A stretch of DNA of 64,000 nucleotides from Pseudomonas californiensis (GCF_021147775.1 NZ_JAGTPK010000002.1:124001-188000), one strand, 5' to 3'. Numbered from the stretch's first letter, positions 8,295 through 18,821 are shown. The notes: a model not told the origin generated them from the letters alone. Program-made: numbers and translations.

Positions 8295-10511
8295 ATGCGC
8301 ACAGGGATGATCGCGCTTGCCGCCGGGCTGTTGGCCCTGCGTTTTCTGCCTGCCTTGCCACCCACCTGGCTGTTGCTGTTGATGCCGATTGTGGCGTTGA
8401 TGCTTTTGCCATTCCGGACCTATTGGCTGGCGCTTTTTCTGTTCGGTTTCACCTGGGCTTGTATGTCTGCGCAGTGGGCGCTGACTGATCGGCTGCCACA
8501 GCGCCTCGATGGCCAGACGCTCTGGCTACAGGGCAAGGTGGTCGGCCTGCCGAGCGTGGCCGATGGCGTTGTACGTTTTGAGCTGGCGAACGCTGCGTCG
8601 CGCCGTACAAAATTGCCCGGGTTGATCCGTGTTGCCTGGTATGGCGGGCCTGAAGTACGCAGTGGCGAGCGTTGGCGGCTGGCAGTCAAGCTCAAGCGCC
8701 CCGGCGGGCTGGTCAATCCGGATGCATTCGACTATGAGGCCTGGTTATTGGCCCAGCGTATTGGCGCAACCGGCTCGGTAGCAGACGGCCAACTGTTGGC
8801 TCCCGCCCGTGCAGCCTGGCGCGATGCGATTCGCCAACGGTTGCTGGCTGTCGATGCGCAAGGCCGGGGGGGCGGGCTGGCAGCGCTGGTACTGGGCGAC
8901 GGATCCGGCTTGTCCACCACCGATTGGCAGGTGCTGCAAGATACCGGCACCGTGCACCTGCTGGTGATTTCCGGTCAGCATATTGGTTTGTTGGCTGGCG
9001 TCATGTACGCGCTGGTCAGCGTTCTGGCGCGTCGCGGTCTGTGGCCGCGCGCCTTGCCGTGGCTGCCGTGGGCCTGTGGTCTGGCATTCGCCGCCGCGCT
9101 GGGCTACGGGTTGCTGGCAGGGTTTGATGTGCCGGTGCGCCGCGCTTGTGTGATGGTTGCCATGGTGCTTCTCTGGCGCTTGCGCTTTCGCCATCTGGGC
9201 GTGACGTTGCCTTTGCTGTTCTCGCTCAATGCCGTATTGCTGTTCGAGCCCCTGGTCAGCCTGCAACCCGGCTTCTGGCTGTCGTTCTCGGCAGTCGGAA
9301 TTCTGATCCTGATTTTCAGCGGACGCCTGGGCGCCTGGCGCTGGTGGCAGAGCTGGACGCGTGCGCAATGGCTGATCGCCGTCGGCTTGCTGCCGATCCT
9401 GCTCGCGCTGAATCTGCCGATCAGCGTCAGCGGCCCTCTCGCCAACCTGCTGGCGGTGCCTTGGGTCAGCCTGATCGTTTTACCGCCTGCTCTGATCGGA
9501 ACATTGCTGCTTGCGGTCCCGGTCGTCGGTGAAGGCCTGCTCTGGCTGGCTGGTGGTGCGCTGGAATGGCTGTTCATGTTTCTCGGCTGGGTGGCCGAAC
9601 GTGTTCCGGCATGGTTGCCCAGTGCCCTGCCGCTCTGGGCGTGGGCGCTTGGCGTGCTGGGTGCAGTTCTGCTGCTGTTGCCGAAGGGCGTGCCCATGCG
9701 ACCACTGGGTTGGCCCATGTTATTGCTGTGTGTGTTTCCATCCCATGAACCGGTGCCCCACGGCCAGGTCGAGGTCCTGCAACTGGATGTCGGGCAGGGA
9801 CTGGCGATTCTGTTGCGCACTCGCCATCACACATTGTTATATGACGCGGGGCCGCGCTTTGGCGAGTTCGATATCGGTCAGCGCGTGGTGCTGCCTGCGA
9901 TCCGCAAGGCCGGTATACGTCACCTGGACCTGATGCTCATCAGCCATGCCGATTCCGACCATGCCGGAGGCGCATTGGCCGTTCATCGTGCGCTGCCGGT
10001 GTCTCGCGTACTGGGCGGCGAAGTGACCAGGCTGGCCCCGCAACTCGATGCCCGACTGTGCGAGAGCGGCGAGCAATGGGAATGGGACGGCGTGACGTTC
10101 TCTACCTGGCGCTGGGAGCAGGCCCCGGCAGGCAATCCGGCGTCCTGCATGCTGAGTGTCGAGGCGAGTGGCGAGCGGCTGCTGCTGGCTGGCGATGTCG
10201 ATGTCGCGGCAGAGCATGCGGCAATAGACAGTGGTTTTGACCTGCGCGCGCACTGGCTGCAGTCTCCGCACCATGGCAGCCGGACGTCGTCCTCCAAACC
10301 ATTTCTGCGCGCTGTCGCGCCCGTCGGTGTATTGATTTCCCGTGGGCGCAACAATGCGTTCGGGCATCCGCATCCTTTGGTCATGTCGCGTTATCAATGG
10401 CTGGGCATCACCGCTTATGACAGCGTTGAGCTGGGTGCGATCAGCCTCCAGCTGGGTGCATTCGGCAAGCCTTTGGCAGAGCGGGCGCAGCGGCGTTTCT
10501 GGCGTGACTGA
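8295..10511 (+). CDS. comEC: ComEC/Rec2 DNA-uptake channel protein
   Basis: A 738-residue inner-membrane protein for transport of single-stranded DNA during natural transformation. N-terminal helices and a soluble OB-like region (about 60-180) precede the ComEC competence domain with many membrane helices (about 200-480; TGTVHLLVISGQHIGLLAG is the family signature). A C-terminal metallo-beta-lactamase domain follows, with metal motif LISHADSDHAGG and a later His in SPHHGSR. GAGGA lies about 8 bases before the ATG; a TTG two codons upstream is less likely. It precedes exbB-exbD as in P. aeruginosa. Confidence 0.93.
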   Translation: MRTGMIALAAGLLALRFLPALPPTWLLLLMPIVALMLLPFRTYWLALFLFGFTWACMSAQWALTDRLPQRLDGQTLWLQGKVVGLPSVADGVVRFELANAASRRTKLPGLIRVAWYGGPEVRSGERWRLAVKLKRPGGLVNPDAFDYEAWLLAQRIGATGSVADGQLLAPARAAWRDAIRQRLLAVDAQGRGGGLAALVLGDGSGLSTTDWQVLQDTGTVHLLVISGQHIGLLAGVMYALVSVLARRGLWPRALPWLPWACGLAFAAALGYGLLAGFDVPVRRACVMVAMVLLWRLRFRHLGVTLPLLFSLNAVLLFEPLVSLQPGFWLSFSAVGILILIFSGRLGAWRWWQSWTRAQWLIAVGLLPILLALNLPISVSGPLANLLAVPWVSLIVLPPALIGTLLLAVPVVGEGLLWLAGGALEWLFMFLGWVAERVPAWLPSALPLWAWALGVLGAVLLLLPKGVPMRPLGWPMLLLCVFPSHEPVPHGQVEVLQLDVGQGLAILLRTRHHTLLYDAGPRFGEFDIGQRVVLPAIRKAGIRHLDLMLISHADSDHAGGALAVHRALPVSRVLGGEVTRLAPQLDARLCESGEQWEWDGVTFSTWRWEQAPAGNPASCMLSVEASGERLLLAGDVDVAAEHAAIDSGFDLRAHWLQSPHHGSRTSSSKPFLRAVAPVGVLISRGRNNAFGHPHPLVMSRYQWLGITAYDSVELGAISLQLGAFGKPLAERAQRRFWRD

Positions 10512-10591
10512 ACGCACGCTTATCGATCTGATCGTTCGGCAGCCCGCGACCCTATGGTAGAGTGGCGCCAATTTTCAAGGGAGTGGCTGCT

Positions 10592-11269
10592 GTGTGGGAA
10601 CTGGTCAAGTCTGGCGGCTGGATGATGCTGCCGATCGTTTTGAGTTCCATTGCCGCTGCTGGCATCATCATCGAGCGTCTCTGGACATTGCGTGCCAGCC
10701 GTATCGCCCCGCCTCACTTGCTGGGGCAGGTCTGGCAGTGGATCCAGGACAAAAAGCTCGATAACGAAAAGCTCAAGCTGTTGCGCGCCGACTCACCGTT
10801 GGGCGAGATTCTTGCCTCGGGTCTGGCCAACTCCAAGCACGGTCGCGAGATCATGAAGGAGTGCATCGAAGAGGCCGCCGCCCGGGTCATCCATGATCTG
10901 GAGCGCTACCTCAGTGCGCTGGGTTCGATCGCTGCCATGGCCCCACTGCTGGGTCTGCTGGGTACCGTGCTGGGTATGATCGACATCTTCGGTTCGTTCA
11001 ACAGCTCCGGTGCAACGGCCAATGCCGGGGTGCTGGCGGGCGGTATTTCCAAGGCGTTGATCTGTACGGCGTCGGGTCTGATCGTTGCAATCCCCGCCAT
11101 CTTCTTCCATCGCTTTCTGCAAAGTCGGGTCGATGAGCTGGTTGTCGGTATGGAGCAGCAAGCCATTCGCCTGGTTGAAGTGGTGCAGGGCGACCGTGAT
11201 GTCGACCTTATCGATGCCAAAGTCGATCTCGTGTCGCTGGCCAAGGCTGGCGGGGGCAAGAAGAAGTGA
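10592..11269 (+). CDS. exbB: ExbB/TolQ-type proton channel protein
   Basis: A 225-residue MotA/TolQ/ExbB family protein. It has one N-terminal membrane helix (MMLPIVLSSIAAAGIIIERLW) and two C-terminal ones (SIAAMAPLLGLLGTVLGMIDIF; LICTASGLIVAIPAIFFH). The GTG at 10592 is chosen because AAGGGAG lies 8 bases upstream and it gives the P. aeruginosa-type N-terminus WELVKSGGW. It overlaps exbD by four bases. Together they form a proton-driven energy-transduction complex, although no tonB is beside them; lying before lpxK, the pair may serve envelope functions. Confidence 0.9.
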   Translation: MWELVKSGGWMMLPIVLSSIAAAGIIIERLWTLRASRIAPPHLLGQVWQWIQDKKLDNEKLKLLRADSPLGEILASGLANSKHGREIMKECIEEAAARVIHDLERYLSALGSIAAMAPLLGLLGTVLGMIDIFGSFNSSGATANAGVLAGGISKALICTASGLIVAIPAIFFHRFLQSRVDELVVGMEQQAIRLVEVVQGDRDVDLIDAKVDLVSLAKAGGGKKK

Positions 11270-11697
11270 AATTTCGTCGCCGCAGGCCGCGGGAGAACAT
11301 CGACATCAACCTCGTCTCGCTGATTGACGTGGTATTCATCCTGCTGCTGTTCTTTATTGTGACGACTACGTTTACCCGCGAAACCCAGTTGCGCGTTGAT
11401 TTGCCCCAGGCGGTGACCGGTACGCCGGAAGTCGATGCGAGCCTCAAGCATCTGGATATCGCCATCAATGCTGACGGGGTATTTTCCCTGAACAACCAGT
11501 TGCTGCCGAAGAACGATCTGGCGACGCTGATCGAAGCCTTGCAGCGCGAGTCGGCGGGCGACACCAGCTTGCCGCTGTCCATCAGTGCCGACGGCAAGAC
11601 CCCTCATCAGGCCGTTATCACTGCCATGGATGCGGCCGGAAAACTGGGTTTCAGCCATCTGCGCATGACCACTGTCGAGGCCGCATCGGCTAACTGA
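11266..11697 (+). CDS. exbD: ExbD/TolR-type protein
   Basis: A 143-residue single-pass inner-membrane protein. The short basic N-terminus ([20 protein letters not shown]) leads into the membrane helix, whose Asp ([12 protein letters not shown]) is the conserved proton-carrying residue. A periplasmic domain follows. It starts inside the end of exbB (ATGA overlap) and its TGA overlaps the lpxK ATG, so exbB-exbD-lpxK are coupled. Confidence 0.92.
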   Translation: MKFRRRRPRENIDINLVSLIDVVFILLLFFIVTTTFTRETQLRVDLPQAVTGTPEVDASLKHLDIAINADGVFSLNNQLLPKNDLATLIEALQRESAGDTSLPLSISADGKTPHQAVITAMDAAGKLGFSHLRMTTVEAASAN

Positions 11698-12692
11698 TGG
11701 CATTCACCGACCGCTTGCTTGATGCCTGGTACAAAGGCCACCCTGCGCTGGTGCTGCTGCGCCCTCTTGAAAGCCTTTACCGTCGGGTCGTGAACGCCAG
11801 GCGTTCCCGGTTTCTGGCGGGCGAGGGCGCGATCTACAAGGCGCCGGTGCCGGTCATCGTGGTGGGTAACATCACTGTTGGCGGCACCGGCAAGACGCCC
11901 CTGATCCTGTGGATGATCGAGCATTGTCGGCGCCGGGGTCTGCGTGTGGGTGTGGTCAGCCGTGGCTACGGCGCCAAACCGCCGACCCTGCCGTGGCGAG
12001 TTCTGCCAGAGCACAGTGCTGCCGAAGCAGGCGACGAGCCTCTGCTGATCGTGCAGCGTTGCGGTGTGCCGCTGATGATCGATCCTGATCGCAGCAGCGC
12101 CGTACGGGCATTGCTGGCTGCCGAACCGCTGGACGTGATCCTTTCCGATGACGGCTTGCAGCATTACCGTCTGGCCCGCGACCTGGAACTGGTGCTGATT
12201 GATGCCGCTCGCGGCCTGGGCAATCGGCGGTGCCTGCCTGCCGGACCTCTGCGCGAGCCGGTTGAACGATTGGCGAGTGTGGACGCCTTGCTTTACAACG
12301 GCGCAACCGAGGACCGTGATGACGGTTACGCCTTCACGCTCAAGCCTTCGGCGCTGGTCAATCTGCGCAGCGGCGAGCACCAGCCGGTAGAATATTTCCC
12401 GGCCGGGCAAGCGCTGCATGCGGTGGCCGGAATCGGCAATCCTCGACGTTTCTTCAATACCCTTGAAGGATTACACTGGCGACCTGTCACTCACGCGTTT
12501 GCTGATCATGCGGTTTTCAGTCTGCAGGCACTGACTTTCACGCCATCGCTACCCGTGGTCATGACCGAAAAGGACGCCGTCAAATGCCGAGCGTTTGCAG
12601 CGGATGACTGGTGGTATCTGGCAGTGGATGCAGTACCTTCCGACGCCTTCGTCAGCTGGTTCGATGAGCAGCTGTCTCGTTTCTCTCCTTGA
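11697..12692 (+). CDS. lpxK: Tetraacyldisaccharide 4'-kinase
   Basis: LpxK phosphorylates the 4' position of the lipid A disaccharide precursor at the inner membrane. The 331-residue protein has a P-loop [16 protein letters not shown] near residues 56-70 and the downstream [12 protein letters not shown] motif carrying catalytic acidic residues. Its ATG overlaps the exbD stop. The next genes ycaR and kdsB continue the lipopolysaccharide-related operon. Confidence 0.96.
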   Translation: MAFTDRLLDAWYKGHPALVLLRPLESLYRRVVNARRSRFLAGEGAIYKAPVPVIVVGNITVGGTGKTPLILWMIEHCRRRGLRVGVVSRGYGAKPPTLPWRVLPEHSAAEAGDEPLLIVQRCGVPLMIDPDRSSAVRALLAAEPLDVILSDDGLQHYRLARDLELVLIDAARGLGNRRCLPAGPLREPVERLASVDALLYNGATEDRDDGYAFTLKPSALVNLRSGEHQPVEYFPAGQALHAVAGIGNPRRFFNTLEGLHWRPVTHAFADHAVFSLQALTFTPSLPVVMTEKDAVKCRAFAADDWWYLAVDAVPSDAFVSWFDEQLSRFSP

Positions 12693-12709
12693 TTGCTTCA
12701 GGATCTCCT

Positions 12710-12895
12710 ATGGACACCAAACTACTCGACATCCTTGCTTGCCCGATCTGCAAGGGCCCATTGAAGCTCAGCGCGGACAAGACCGAGCTGATCAGCAAAG
12801 GCGCGGGCCTTGCCTATCCGGTTCGTGACGGCATCCCGGTGATGCTGGAAAGCGAAGCACGCACCCTGACAGCCGATGAGCGTCTGGACAAATGA
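12710..12895 (+). CDS. Trm112/YcaR family small zinc-ribbon-like protein
   Basis: A 61-residue protein beginning [18 protein letters not shown], with the CPxC half of a zinc ribbon; no second Cys pair is seen, as is common in bacterial members. YcaR-like proteins sit between lpxK and kdsB in many gammaproteobacteria, and their role is not settled. AGGA lies about 8 bases before the ATG. The TGA overlaps the kdsB start (ATGA). Confidence 0.9.
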   Translation: MDTKLLDILACPICKGPLKLSADKTELISKGAGLAYPVRDGIPVMLESEARTLTADERLDK

Positions 12896-13656
12896 CCGCA
12901 GCCTTCACCGTTGTGATTCCTGCGCGCTATGGCTCCAGCCGTTTCCCCGGCAAGCCTCTGAAAATGATTGCGGGCAAGCCGATGGTGCAGCACGTCTGGG
13001 AGCAGGCCCTCAAAAGCAGTGCTCAACGTGTGGTGGTCGCTACGGATGACGCCCGTATCGTCGAGGCATGCGAAGCCTTTGGTGCGCAGGTGCTGCTGAC
13101 CCGCGAGGATCACAACTCGGGCACTGATCGGCTTGCAGAAGTGGCTACCCAGCTGGGTCTGGCCGCAGACGCAATCGTGGTCAATGTACAGGGCGACGAG
13201 CCGATGATTCCGCCTGAGGTGATCGATCAGGTTGCAGCCAATCTTGCCGCGCACCCTGAAGCCGGAATCTCCACGCTGTCCGAGCCTGTCGAGGACGTAG
13301 CTGCGTTGTTCAATCCCAATGTCGTCAAGGTCTCCACGGACATCAACGGTCTGGCCCTGACGTTCAGCCGTGCGCCGTTACCCTGGGCACGCGATGCGCT
13401 GGCCAAGAGTACGGATGAACTACCTGCTGGCGTGCCTTATCGCCGTCATATCGGGATTTATGCCTACCGTGCCGGGTTCCTGCATGACTTTGTCAGTTGG
13501 GGTCCATGCTGGCTGGAAAACACCGAAAGCCTCGAGCAACTCAGAGCGCTCTGGAATGGTGTACGTATTCATGTGGCAGACGCGCTTCTGGCACCGCCTG
13601 CAGGCGTCGATACGCCTGAAGACCTCGAGCGCGTAAGGCGCTTGCTGGAGGGTTGA
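12892..13656 (+). CDS. kdsB: CMP-Kdo synthetase (3-deoxy-manno-octulosonate cytidylyltransferase)
   Basis: KdsB activates Kdo with CTP for lipopolysaccharide inner-core synthesis in the cytoplasm. The 254-residue protein starts [22 protein letters not shown] (nucleotide-binding loop). NVQGDEPMI (about residue 95) supplies metal and substrate contacts, and RHIGIYAYR is a family signature. It overlaps ycaR by four bases. In P. aeruginosa a low-molecular-weight phosphotyrosine phosphatase gene follows; here only a 14-codon frame lies between kdsB and murB. Confidence 0.96.
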   Translation: MTAAFTVVIPARYGSSRFPGKPLKMIAGKPMVQHVWEQALKSSAQRVVVATDDARIVEACEAFGAQVLLTREDHNSGTDRLAEVATQLGLAADAIVVNVQGDEPMIPPEVIDQVAANLAAHPEAGISTLSEPVEDVAALFNPNVVKVSTDINGLALTFSRAPLPWARDALAKSTDELPAGVPYRRHIGIYAYRAGFLHDFVSWGPCWLENTESLEQLRALWNGVRIHVADALLAPPAGVDTPEDLERVRRLLEG

Positions 13657-13700
13657 TGTCGGCTTTTCAGGTGCTCGGGTCGGGGAAAACAAAGTCATGA
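13656..13700 (+). CDS. 14-codon mini-ORF bridging kdsB and murB
   Basis: The frame encodes [14 protein letters not shown]. Its ATG overlaps the kdsB stop (TGATG) and its TGA overlaps the murB ATG (ATGA). Both junctions look like normal operon couplings, but only 14 codons remain. P. aeruginosa carries a phosphotyrosine phosphatase gene at this place, so this may be an internal deletion remnant or merely a coupling device. Expression is not shown. Confidence 0.3.
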   Translation: MSAFQVLGSGKTKS

Positions 13701-14719
13701 CGTTGCAGTTACAGTCTGATGTTTCACTCAAGCCGTTCAACTCCTTTGGTGTGGACGTCAAGGCAAGGCTTTTTGCTGAAGCCCATAGCGACGATGACGT
13801 CAGAGAGGCACTGACGTACGCCGCTGAGCATGAAATCCCGCTGTTGGTCATCGGGGGCGGCAGTAATCTGCTGCTCAGCGGGGATGTTCAGGCGCTGGTG
13901 CTGCGCATGGCCAGTCGTGGCATCCGCATCGTGCATGAAGACTGTCGCGATGTGCTGGTCGAAGCCGAGGCTGGCGAGCCTTGGCATCCCTTCGTGCAGT
14001 CATGCCTGGAGCTGGGCCTTTCAGGGCTGGAAAATCTCAGTCTGATCCCCGGCACTGTGGGTGCGGCGCCGATGCAGAATATTGGCGCTTACGGCGTCGA
14101 GATCAAGGATGTCTTTCACAGTCTGACTGCGCTGGATCGCGAGACTGGCGAACTGCATGAGTTCTCTTTGCAGGACTGCGCCTTTGCCTACCGTGACAGC
14201 GTATTCAAGCAACAACCTGGCCGTTGGTTGATTCTGCGCGTGCGTTTCAACCTCAGTCATGACGCGCAACTGCATCTGGAATACGGTCCGGTTCGTCAGC
14301 GCCTGGAGGCACTGGGTATCAAGCAGCCGACTCCATTCGATGTCAGTCGAGCGATCTGTGCTATTCGCAGTGAAAAACTGCCTGACCCTGCGGTGCTCGG
14401 CAATGCGGGCAGCTTTTTCAAGAACCCGGTGGTTTCGGCCGACCTGTTTGCCACGATCAGACGCCAGCATCCAGGCGTCGTGGGCTATCCGCTCGCCGGT
14501 GATACTCAGGTCAAACTGGCCGCAGGCTGGTTGATAGAGCAGGCTGGCTGGAAAGGCTTTCGCGATGGCGATGCCGGAGTGCATGCGCTGCAGTCACTGG
14601 TGCTGGTCAATTATGGGCAAGCCAGCGGCTTGCAGCTGCTGGACCTTGCGCGTCGTATCCAGGCGGATATCGTCGAGCGTTTCGGTGTTGAGCTTGAGAT
14701 GGAGCCGAACCTGTATTGA
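13697..14719 (+). CDS. murB: UDP-N-acetylenolpyruvoylglucosamine reductase
   Basis: MurB is the FAD/NADPH enzyme making UDP-MurNAc for peptidoglycan. The 340-residue protein has the FAD-binding loop VIGGGSNLLLSGD (about residues 52-64), the motif LIPGTVGAAPMQNIGAYG (about 117-134) and GNAGSFFKNPVV, whose Ser is the proton donor in the family. The C-terminal length fits the E. coli-like type I form. It ends the comEC-to-murB gene series and is convergent with rne. Confidence 0.96.
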   Translation: MTLQLQSDVSLKPFNSFGVDVKARLFAEAHSDDDVREALTYAAEHEIPLLVIGGGSNLLLSGDVQALVLRMASRGIRIVHEDCRDVLVEAEAGEPWHPFVQSCLELGLSGLENLSLIPGTVGAAPMQNIGAYGVEIKDVFHSLTALDRETGELHEFSLQDCAFAYRDSVFKQQPGRWLILRVRFNLSHDAQLHLEYGPVRQRLEALGIKQPTPFDVSRAICAIRSEKLPDPAVLGNAGSFFKNPVVSADLFATIRRQHPGVVGYPLAGDTQVKLAAGWLIEQAGWKGFRDGDAGVHALQSLVLVNYGQASGLQLLDLARRIQADIVERFGVELEMEPNLY

Positions 14720-14780
14720 TAAGGTCTGGTTGATCAAAGGTTTGATCAGGCTTTTGCTTTTGCACAATTTGAAAGCATAA

Positions 14781-14816
14781 AAAAAGCCCCGCCTGTTTGC
14801 ACAGGCGGGGCTTTTT
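14781..14816. terminator. Bidirectional Rho-independent terminator between murB and rne
   Basis: AAAAAGCCCCGCCTGT and ACAGGCGGGGCTTTTT form a perfect 16-bp stem with a 4-base loop. A-runs and T-runs on both sides allow it to end transcription of murB (plus) and rne (minus). Confidence 0.95.
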
Positions 14817-14828
14817 CATGCGCCGGGT

Positions 14829-17800
14829 TTAGACGAGAGGTTTAGGCTCGGTTTCTTTCTCGGCGTGCTCTACGTGCGGCTGACCTGCGGTATCTTCAGC
14901 CTTCTCCTCGGTAGCCTGTTCAGGCTGGGCCGATTCTGCTTCAGAGACAGCAGGTGCTGCTTCGGCAATGGCTGGAGTGCTTGCAGCGGCCTGTTCGGCC
15001 TGGCGACGCGCTTCTTCTTCACGCTTGCGACGACGCACTTCGCGTGGATCGTTCGGCGCACGGCCAGTGCTGCTGACCGGTACGGCCGGTGCTTCAGCGG
15101 CTACTGGCTCCTGCACGTCTGCTGCTGGTGCTTGTTCCTCGGCAGCGACCTGGGGCGCGAAGTAAGGAGCAGGCTCCTCCTTGACGAACAGGGGCTCGGC
15201 AACCGGGGTTGGCGTTGGCAGCTCAGCAGATTCGGTCGCAGGCACGTCATCCTTGGCTTCAACTTCGACCGGCGCTTGTGGCGCAGGCTCTGGTGTCGGC
15301 GTGAACGGTACAACGCGCTCAGCGTGCGGTGCTTCGAACAGCTCTGTCTGTGCAGCAATGGCTGGCGCTTCGACCGCTTCTGGCTGGACTTCGACCTCAG
15401 GCGCGGCCTGTGGCTGTGGAGCTTCTTTCGAAACAGGCGCTTCGATTGCTGGCAGTTCGACCGTTGGCTCGTAAGCCGCTGGCGTTTCCACCACTGGGCT
15501 TTCTACTGCCGGGCTTTCGATCAACGGGCTTGCTGTTGGCGAGGTGTCGACTACTGGCGTTTGCAAGGCAGGCGTTTCGGCAACCGGCGCCTGTTCGGAC
15601 GCGTCCACCGCTGGGGCTTCGACGGTGCTGTTGGCTCGCTCGGCCTGCTTGTGGGCATCAGCCTCTGCCGGTGCGCTGATCACGCTGCCTGCAGCTGCTG
15701 CGGAAGCTGCAGTCAGTGCCAGACCAGCGGTCTGCTCGGAGCTGCTGTCTTCTTCGCTGCCGTTTTCCTCGGAACCTTCGATCACGTTTCCGTTGGCATC
15801 ACGTTGACGCTCGCGACGATTGCTGCGGCGACGCTGACCACGGGAGCGGCGGCGAGGACGATCACCTTCGCTGCCATCCTGGTTGTCATCCTGTGCCTGC
15901 TCTTCGTTAAGCAGCACTTCCTCTTCGGTAGCGGCAACTTCGGCCTGTTCGGCGCGTGGTTGACGTTCTTCACGAGGTGCACGTGGCTGACGTTCTTCGC
16001 GAGGAGCACGCTCAGGGCGCTCTTCACGGGCGACTTCTACGGCAGGGGTTGCATCCAGCGCTTCACGCAGCTCGCGGACCGGGCGATCTTCACGGGCTTC
16101 ACGTGGCTTGCGCTCACGCGATGTACGGGCTGGACGCTCTTCGCGTGTGGTGGTTGTTTCTTCACGCGCTTCGCGCGGCGCACGTTCTTCACGTGGAGCA
16201 CGTTCCTCGCGAGGTGCGCGCTCTTCACGCGGCGCACGTTCGGCGGTTTCACGTGGCGCACGCTCTTCACGAGGCTTGCGTTCTTCGTCACGACGATTGT
16301 TACGGCCACGGCTCTGTTGACGACCGTTGCGACGCTCTTCGTTGCGTGCTGGACGCTCGGCAACAGGCTTCTCGACTACAACCGGAGCGACAGGCTCTTC
16401 TTTGCTGGCGAACAGGCTGACCAGCGATTTCACCAGACCCTTGAACAGGCTTGGCTCATGAGCGGCAGGTGCTGGAGTCGGTGCAACAGCAACTGCTTCG
16501 ACAGGCACTGGCGCGTTGGCGCGGGCAGGAGCGGTCTTGACAGCGGCTTCCTGGCGGACCAGCGTGCGGGTTGCGGCAGCCAGTGGAGCAATCTCTTCCA
16601 CTTCGGCAGCGGCAGCAGCGATTTCGTAGCTGGACTGGTTGTTGTGGGCTTCCGGGCTGTCATCGCGCAGACGCTGAACTTCGAAGTGCGGCGTTTCGAG
16701 ATGATCGTTCGGCAGAATGATGATGCGTGCACGGGTACGCAATTCGATCTTGGTGATCGAGTTACGCTTCTCGTTGAGCAGGAATGCGGCAACCGGGATT
16801 GGCACCTGAGCGCGTACTTCGGCAGTACGGTCTTTCAGGGCTTCTTCTTCGATCAGGCGCAGGATAGCCAGCGACAGCGATTCAACGTCACGGATGATAC
16901 CGGTGCCGTTGCAACGTGGGCAGACAATACCGCTGCTCTCGCCAAGCGAAGGGCGCAGGCGCTGACGGGACATTTCCAGCAGACCGAAGCGGGAGATGCG
17001 ACCCACTTGAACGCGGGCGCGGTCGGCTTCCAGGCTTTCGCGGACTTTTTCTTCCACGGCGCGCTGGTTCTTGGCGGGCGTCATGTCGATGAAGTCGATG
17101 ACGATCAGGCCGCCGATGTCACGCAGGCGCAACTGACGGGCGATTTCTTCTGCCGCTTCAAGGTTGGTCTGCAGGGCTGTTTCTTCGATGTCGCTGCCTT
17201 TGGTGGCGCGCGCCGAGTTGATGTCGATGGACACCAGTGCCTCGGTCGGATCGATAACGATGGAACCACCGGAAGGCAGCTCGACGACCCGCTGGAAGGC
17301 GGTCTCGATCTGGCTTTCGATCTGGAAACGGTTGAACAGCGGAACGCTGTCTTCGTAAAGCTTGATCTTGCTGGCGTACTGCGGCATCACCTGGCGGATG
17401 AAGGTCAGGGCTTCTTCTTGGGCTTCAACGCTGTCGATCAACACTTCGCCGATGTCCTGGCGCAGGTAATCGCGGATGGCGCGGATGATGACGTTGCTTT
17501 CCTGATAGATCAGGAACGGCGCGGAGCGATCAAGTGATGCTTCCTTGATGGCGGTCCACAGTTGCAGCAGGTAATCGAGGTCCCACTGCATTTCTTCGCT
17601 GCTGCGGCCCAGGCCTGCAGTGCGAACGATCAGACCCATGTCGGCCGGTGCGATCAGGCCATTGAGGGCTTCACGCAATTCGTTGCGCTCTTCGCCTTCG
17701 ATGCGACGAGAGATGCCACCGGCGCGCGGGTTGTTTGGCATCAGGACCAGATAACGGCCAGCCAGGCTGATGAAGGTGGTCAGGGCTGCGCCCTTGTTGC

Positions 17801-18122
17801 CACGCTCTTCTTTCTCGACCTGAACGATGACTTCCTGGCCTTCGCTCAGGACGTCCTTGATGTTTACGCGGCCTTCAGGGGCTTTCTTGAAGTATTCGCG
17901 GGAGATTTCCTTGAGGGGCAGAAACCCGTGGCGCTCAGAGCCGAAATCGACAAAGGCAGCCTCAAGGCTGGGTTCGATGCGAGTGATTCGGCCTTTGTAG
18001 ATGTTGGCCTTCTTCTGCTCGCGCGCACCGGACTCGATGTCCAGGTCGTAGAGGCGCTGGCCGTCTACCAGAGCAACACGCAACTCTTCGGGTTGAGTTG
18101 CGTTAATCAGCATTCTTTTCAT
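14829..18122 (-). CDS. rne: Ribonuclease E
   Basis: Essential endoribonuclease for mRNA decay and rRNA/tRNA processing, and scaffold of the degradosome. Of 1097 residues, the first ~510 form the catalytic half: S1 domain near 35-120, the DNase I-like region with metal Asp in [11 protein letters not shown] and IVIDFIDM, and the zinc-link CPRCNGTG. The C-terminal half is low-complexity: Arg/Glu-rich tandem APREER hexapeptides around residues 620-680, a basic segment ([20 protein letters not shown]), a long Pro/Ala/Glu/Val-rich region, and a conserved-looking end block [20 protein letters not shown]. The ATG at 18122 gives [10 protein letters not shown] as in E. coli; an in-frame ORF extension to 18170 is leader. 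A leader of about 650 nt suggests autoregulation. Confidence 0.96.
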   Translation of the reverse strand: MKRMLINATQPEELRVALVDGQRLYDLDIESGAREQKKANIYKGRITRIEPSLEAAFVDFGSERHGFLPLKEISREYFKKAPEGRVNIKDVLSEGQEVIVQVEKEERGNKGAALTTFISLAGRYLVLMPNNPRAGGISRRIEGEERNELREALNGLIAPADMGLIVRTAGLGRSSEEMQWDLDYLLQLWTAIKEASLDRSAPFLIYQESNVIIRAIRDYLRQDIGEVLIDSVEAQEEALTFIRQVMPQYASKIKLYEDSVPLFNRFQIESQIETAFQRVVELPSGGSIVIDPTEALVSIDINSARATKGSDIEETALQTNLEAAEEIARQLRLRDIGGLIVIDFIDMTPAKNQRAVEEKVRESLEADRARVQVGRISRFGLLEMSRQRLRPSLGESSGIVCPRCNGTGIIRDVESLSLAILRLIEEEALKDRTAEVRAQVPIPVAAFLLNEKRNSITKIELRTRARIIILPNDHLETPHFEVQRLRDDSPEAHNNQSSYEIAAAAAEVEEIAPLAAATRTLVRQEAAVKTAPARANAPVPVEAVAVAPTPAPAAHEPSLFKGLVKSLVSLFASKEEPVAPVVVEKPVAERPARNEERRNGRQQSRGRNNRRDEERKPREERAPRETAERAPREERAPREERAPREERAPREAREETTTTREERPARTSRERKPREAREDRPVRELREALDATPAVEVAREERPERAPREERQPRAPREERQPRAEQAEVAATEEEVLLNEEQAQDDNQDGSEGDRPRRRSRGQRRRSNRRERQRDANGNVIEGSEENGSEEDSSSEQTAGLALTAASAAAAGSVISAPAEADAHKQAERANSTVEAPAVDASEQAPVAETPALQTPVVDTSPTASPLIESPAVESPVVETPAAYEPTVELPAIEAPVSKEAPQPQAAPEVEVQPEAVEAPAIAAQTELFEAPHAERVVPFTPTPEPAPQAPVEVEAKDDVPATESAELPTPTPVAEPLFVKEEPAPYFAPQVAAEEQAPAADVQEPVAAEAPAVPVSSTGRAPNDPREVRRRKREEEARRQAEQAAASTPAIAEAAPAVSEAESAQPEQATEEKAEDTAGQPHVEHAEKETEPKPLV

Positions 18123-18773
18123 GTAGTACCGTCGGTTTCCGGGCTGCCGGAAACGGCGTTCGGCACACACGACTTCTCACGGTCGGTGTCAGGGCGCGTC
18201 AGGAGTGGTTGGACACTCCAGTGTCTAGCGAGATTCTCGCCCAGAGGGGGCGGAGAGTCGCGACGACGTTTCCTGCTTGCTGTGGTGACATTAAGACACC
18301 CTGTCAGCAAAAGCTTTGTCAGGAGGAGGAATCGACCATCGGTAGCGGACGAGATGAAGCGTCTAAAACAAGCCTTGTGCTACACAGTCCGATGGTTGTG
18401 CGTCTCCACCCTACACGTATCCCTGATAATTCGGGTGCTGCCGCGCGCAGAATCCGCAGCGGGTTGGCATTTACCGCAATCTTCGATAGGGAAGACCGCG
18501 CATCATGGCTTAAGGCGTTGTTCCCGAAACATTCGCTCGTAGCGTCTGGAAGCGACTGCACCTTGTGAACTGGCCATGGTATTCGCATTGAAAGCGAGCT
18601 GTCTGCTCTGCGATCTGGCGTGTTTCCGGCCTCATGTCACCTGCGCCTGTTACGTTTCCAGCATGCTTCGTTGTCACCGAACGCTTCGTAGGACGGCCTC
18701 GCGTCCTCTTGAATTGCGTTGGTCAGGGCCGGCTGTCAACCGTTGGTCCGCTGTCCGGCCGCTTATGGCGGCG
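18123..18773 (-). promoter_or_regulatory. Long 5' leader of rne, probable autoregulatory RNA (rne-II-like)
   Basis: No convincing gene lies in this stretch. Given the promoter at 18780-18808, rne mRNA would carry about 650 untranslated bases containing several GC-rich inverted repeats, for example around 18690-18715 (AGGACG/CGTCCT) and 18125-18160. E. coli RNase E regulates itself through its long 5' leader, and a conserved structured element called rne-II is known upstream of rne in Pseudomonadales. I infer that element is here but cannot place its exact limits. Confidence 0.6.
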
Positions 18774-18779
18774 TTCGCG

Positions 18780-18808
18780 ACTATAGCAGCAATCATTAAG
18801 TGCTTCAA
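18780..18808 (-). promoter_or_regulatory. Sigma-70 promoter of rne
   Basis: On the minus strand TTGAAG (18808-18803) and TATAGT (18785-18780) are separated by 17 bases, a near-consensus sigma-70 promoter. Transcription would begin near 18773. It is back to back with the rluC promoter. Confidence 0.7.
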
Positions 18809-18821
18809 ATCCATAAAAAAT

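Noticed and set aside
14865..17537. 890-codon open frame on the plus strand opposite rne
   Set aside because: It is the antisense reading of the low-complexity rne gene; its Phe/Trp/Cys-rich composition is not protein-like.
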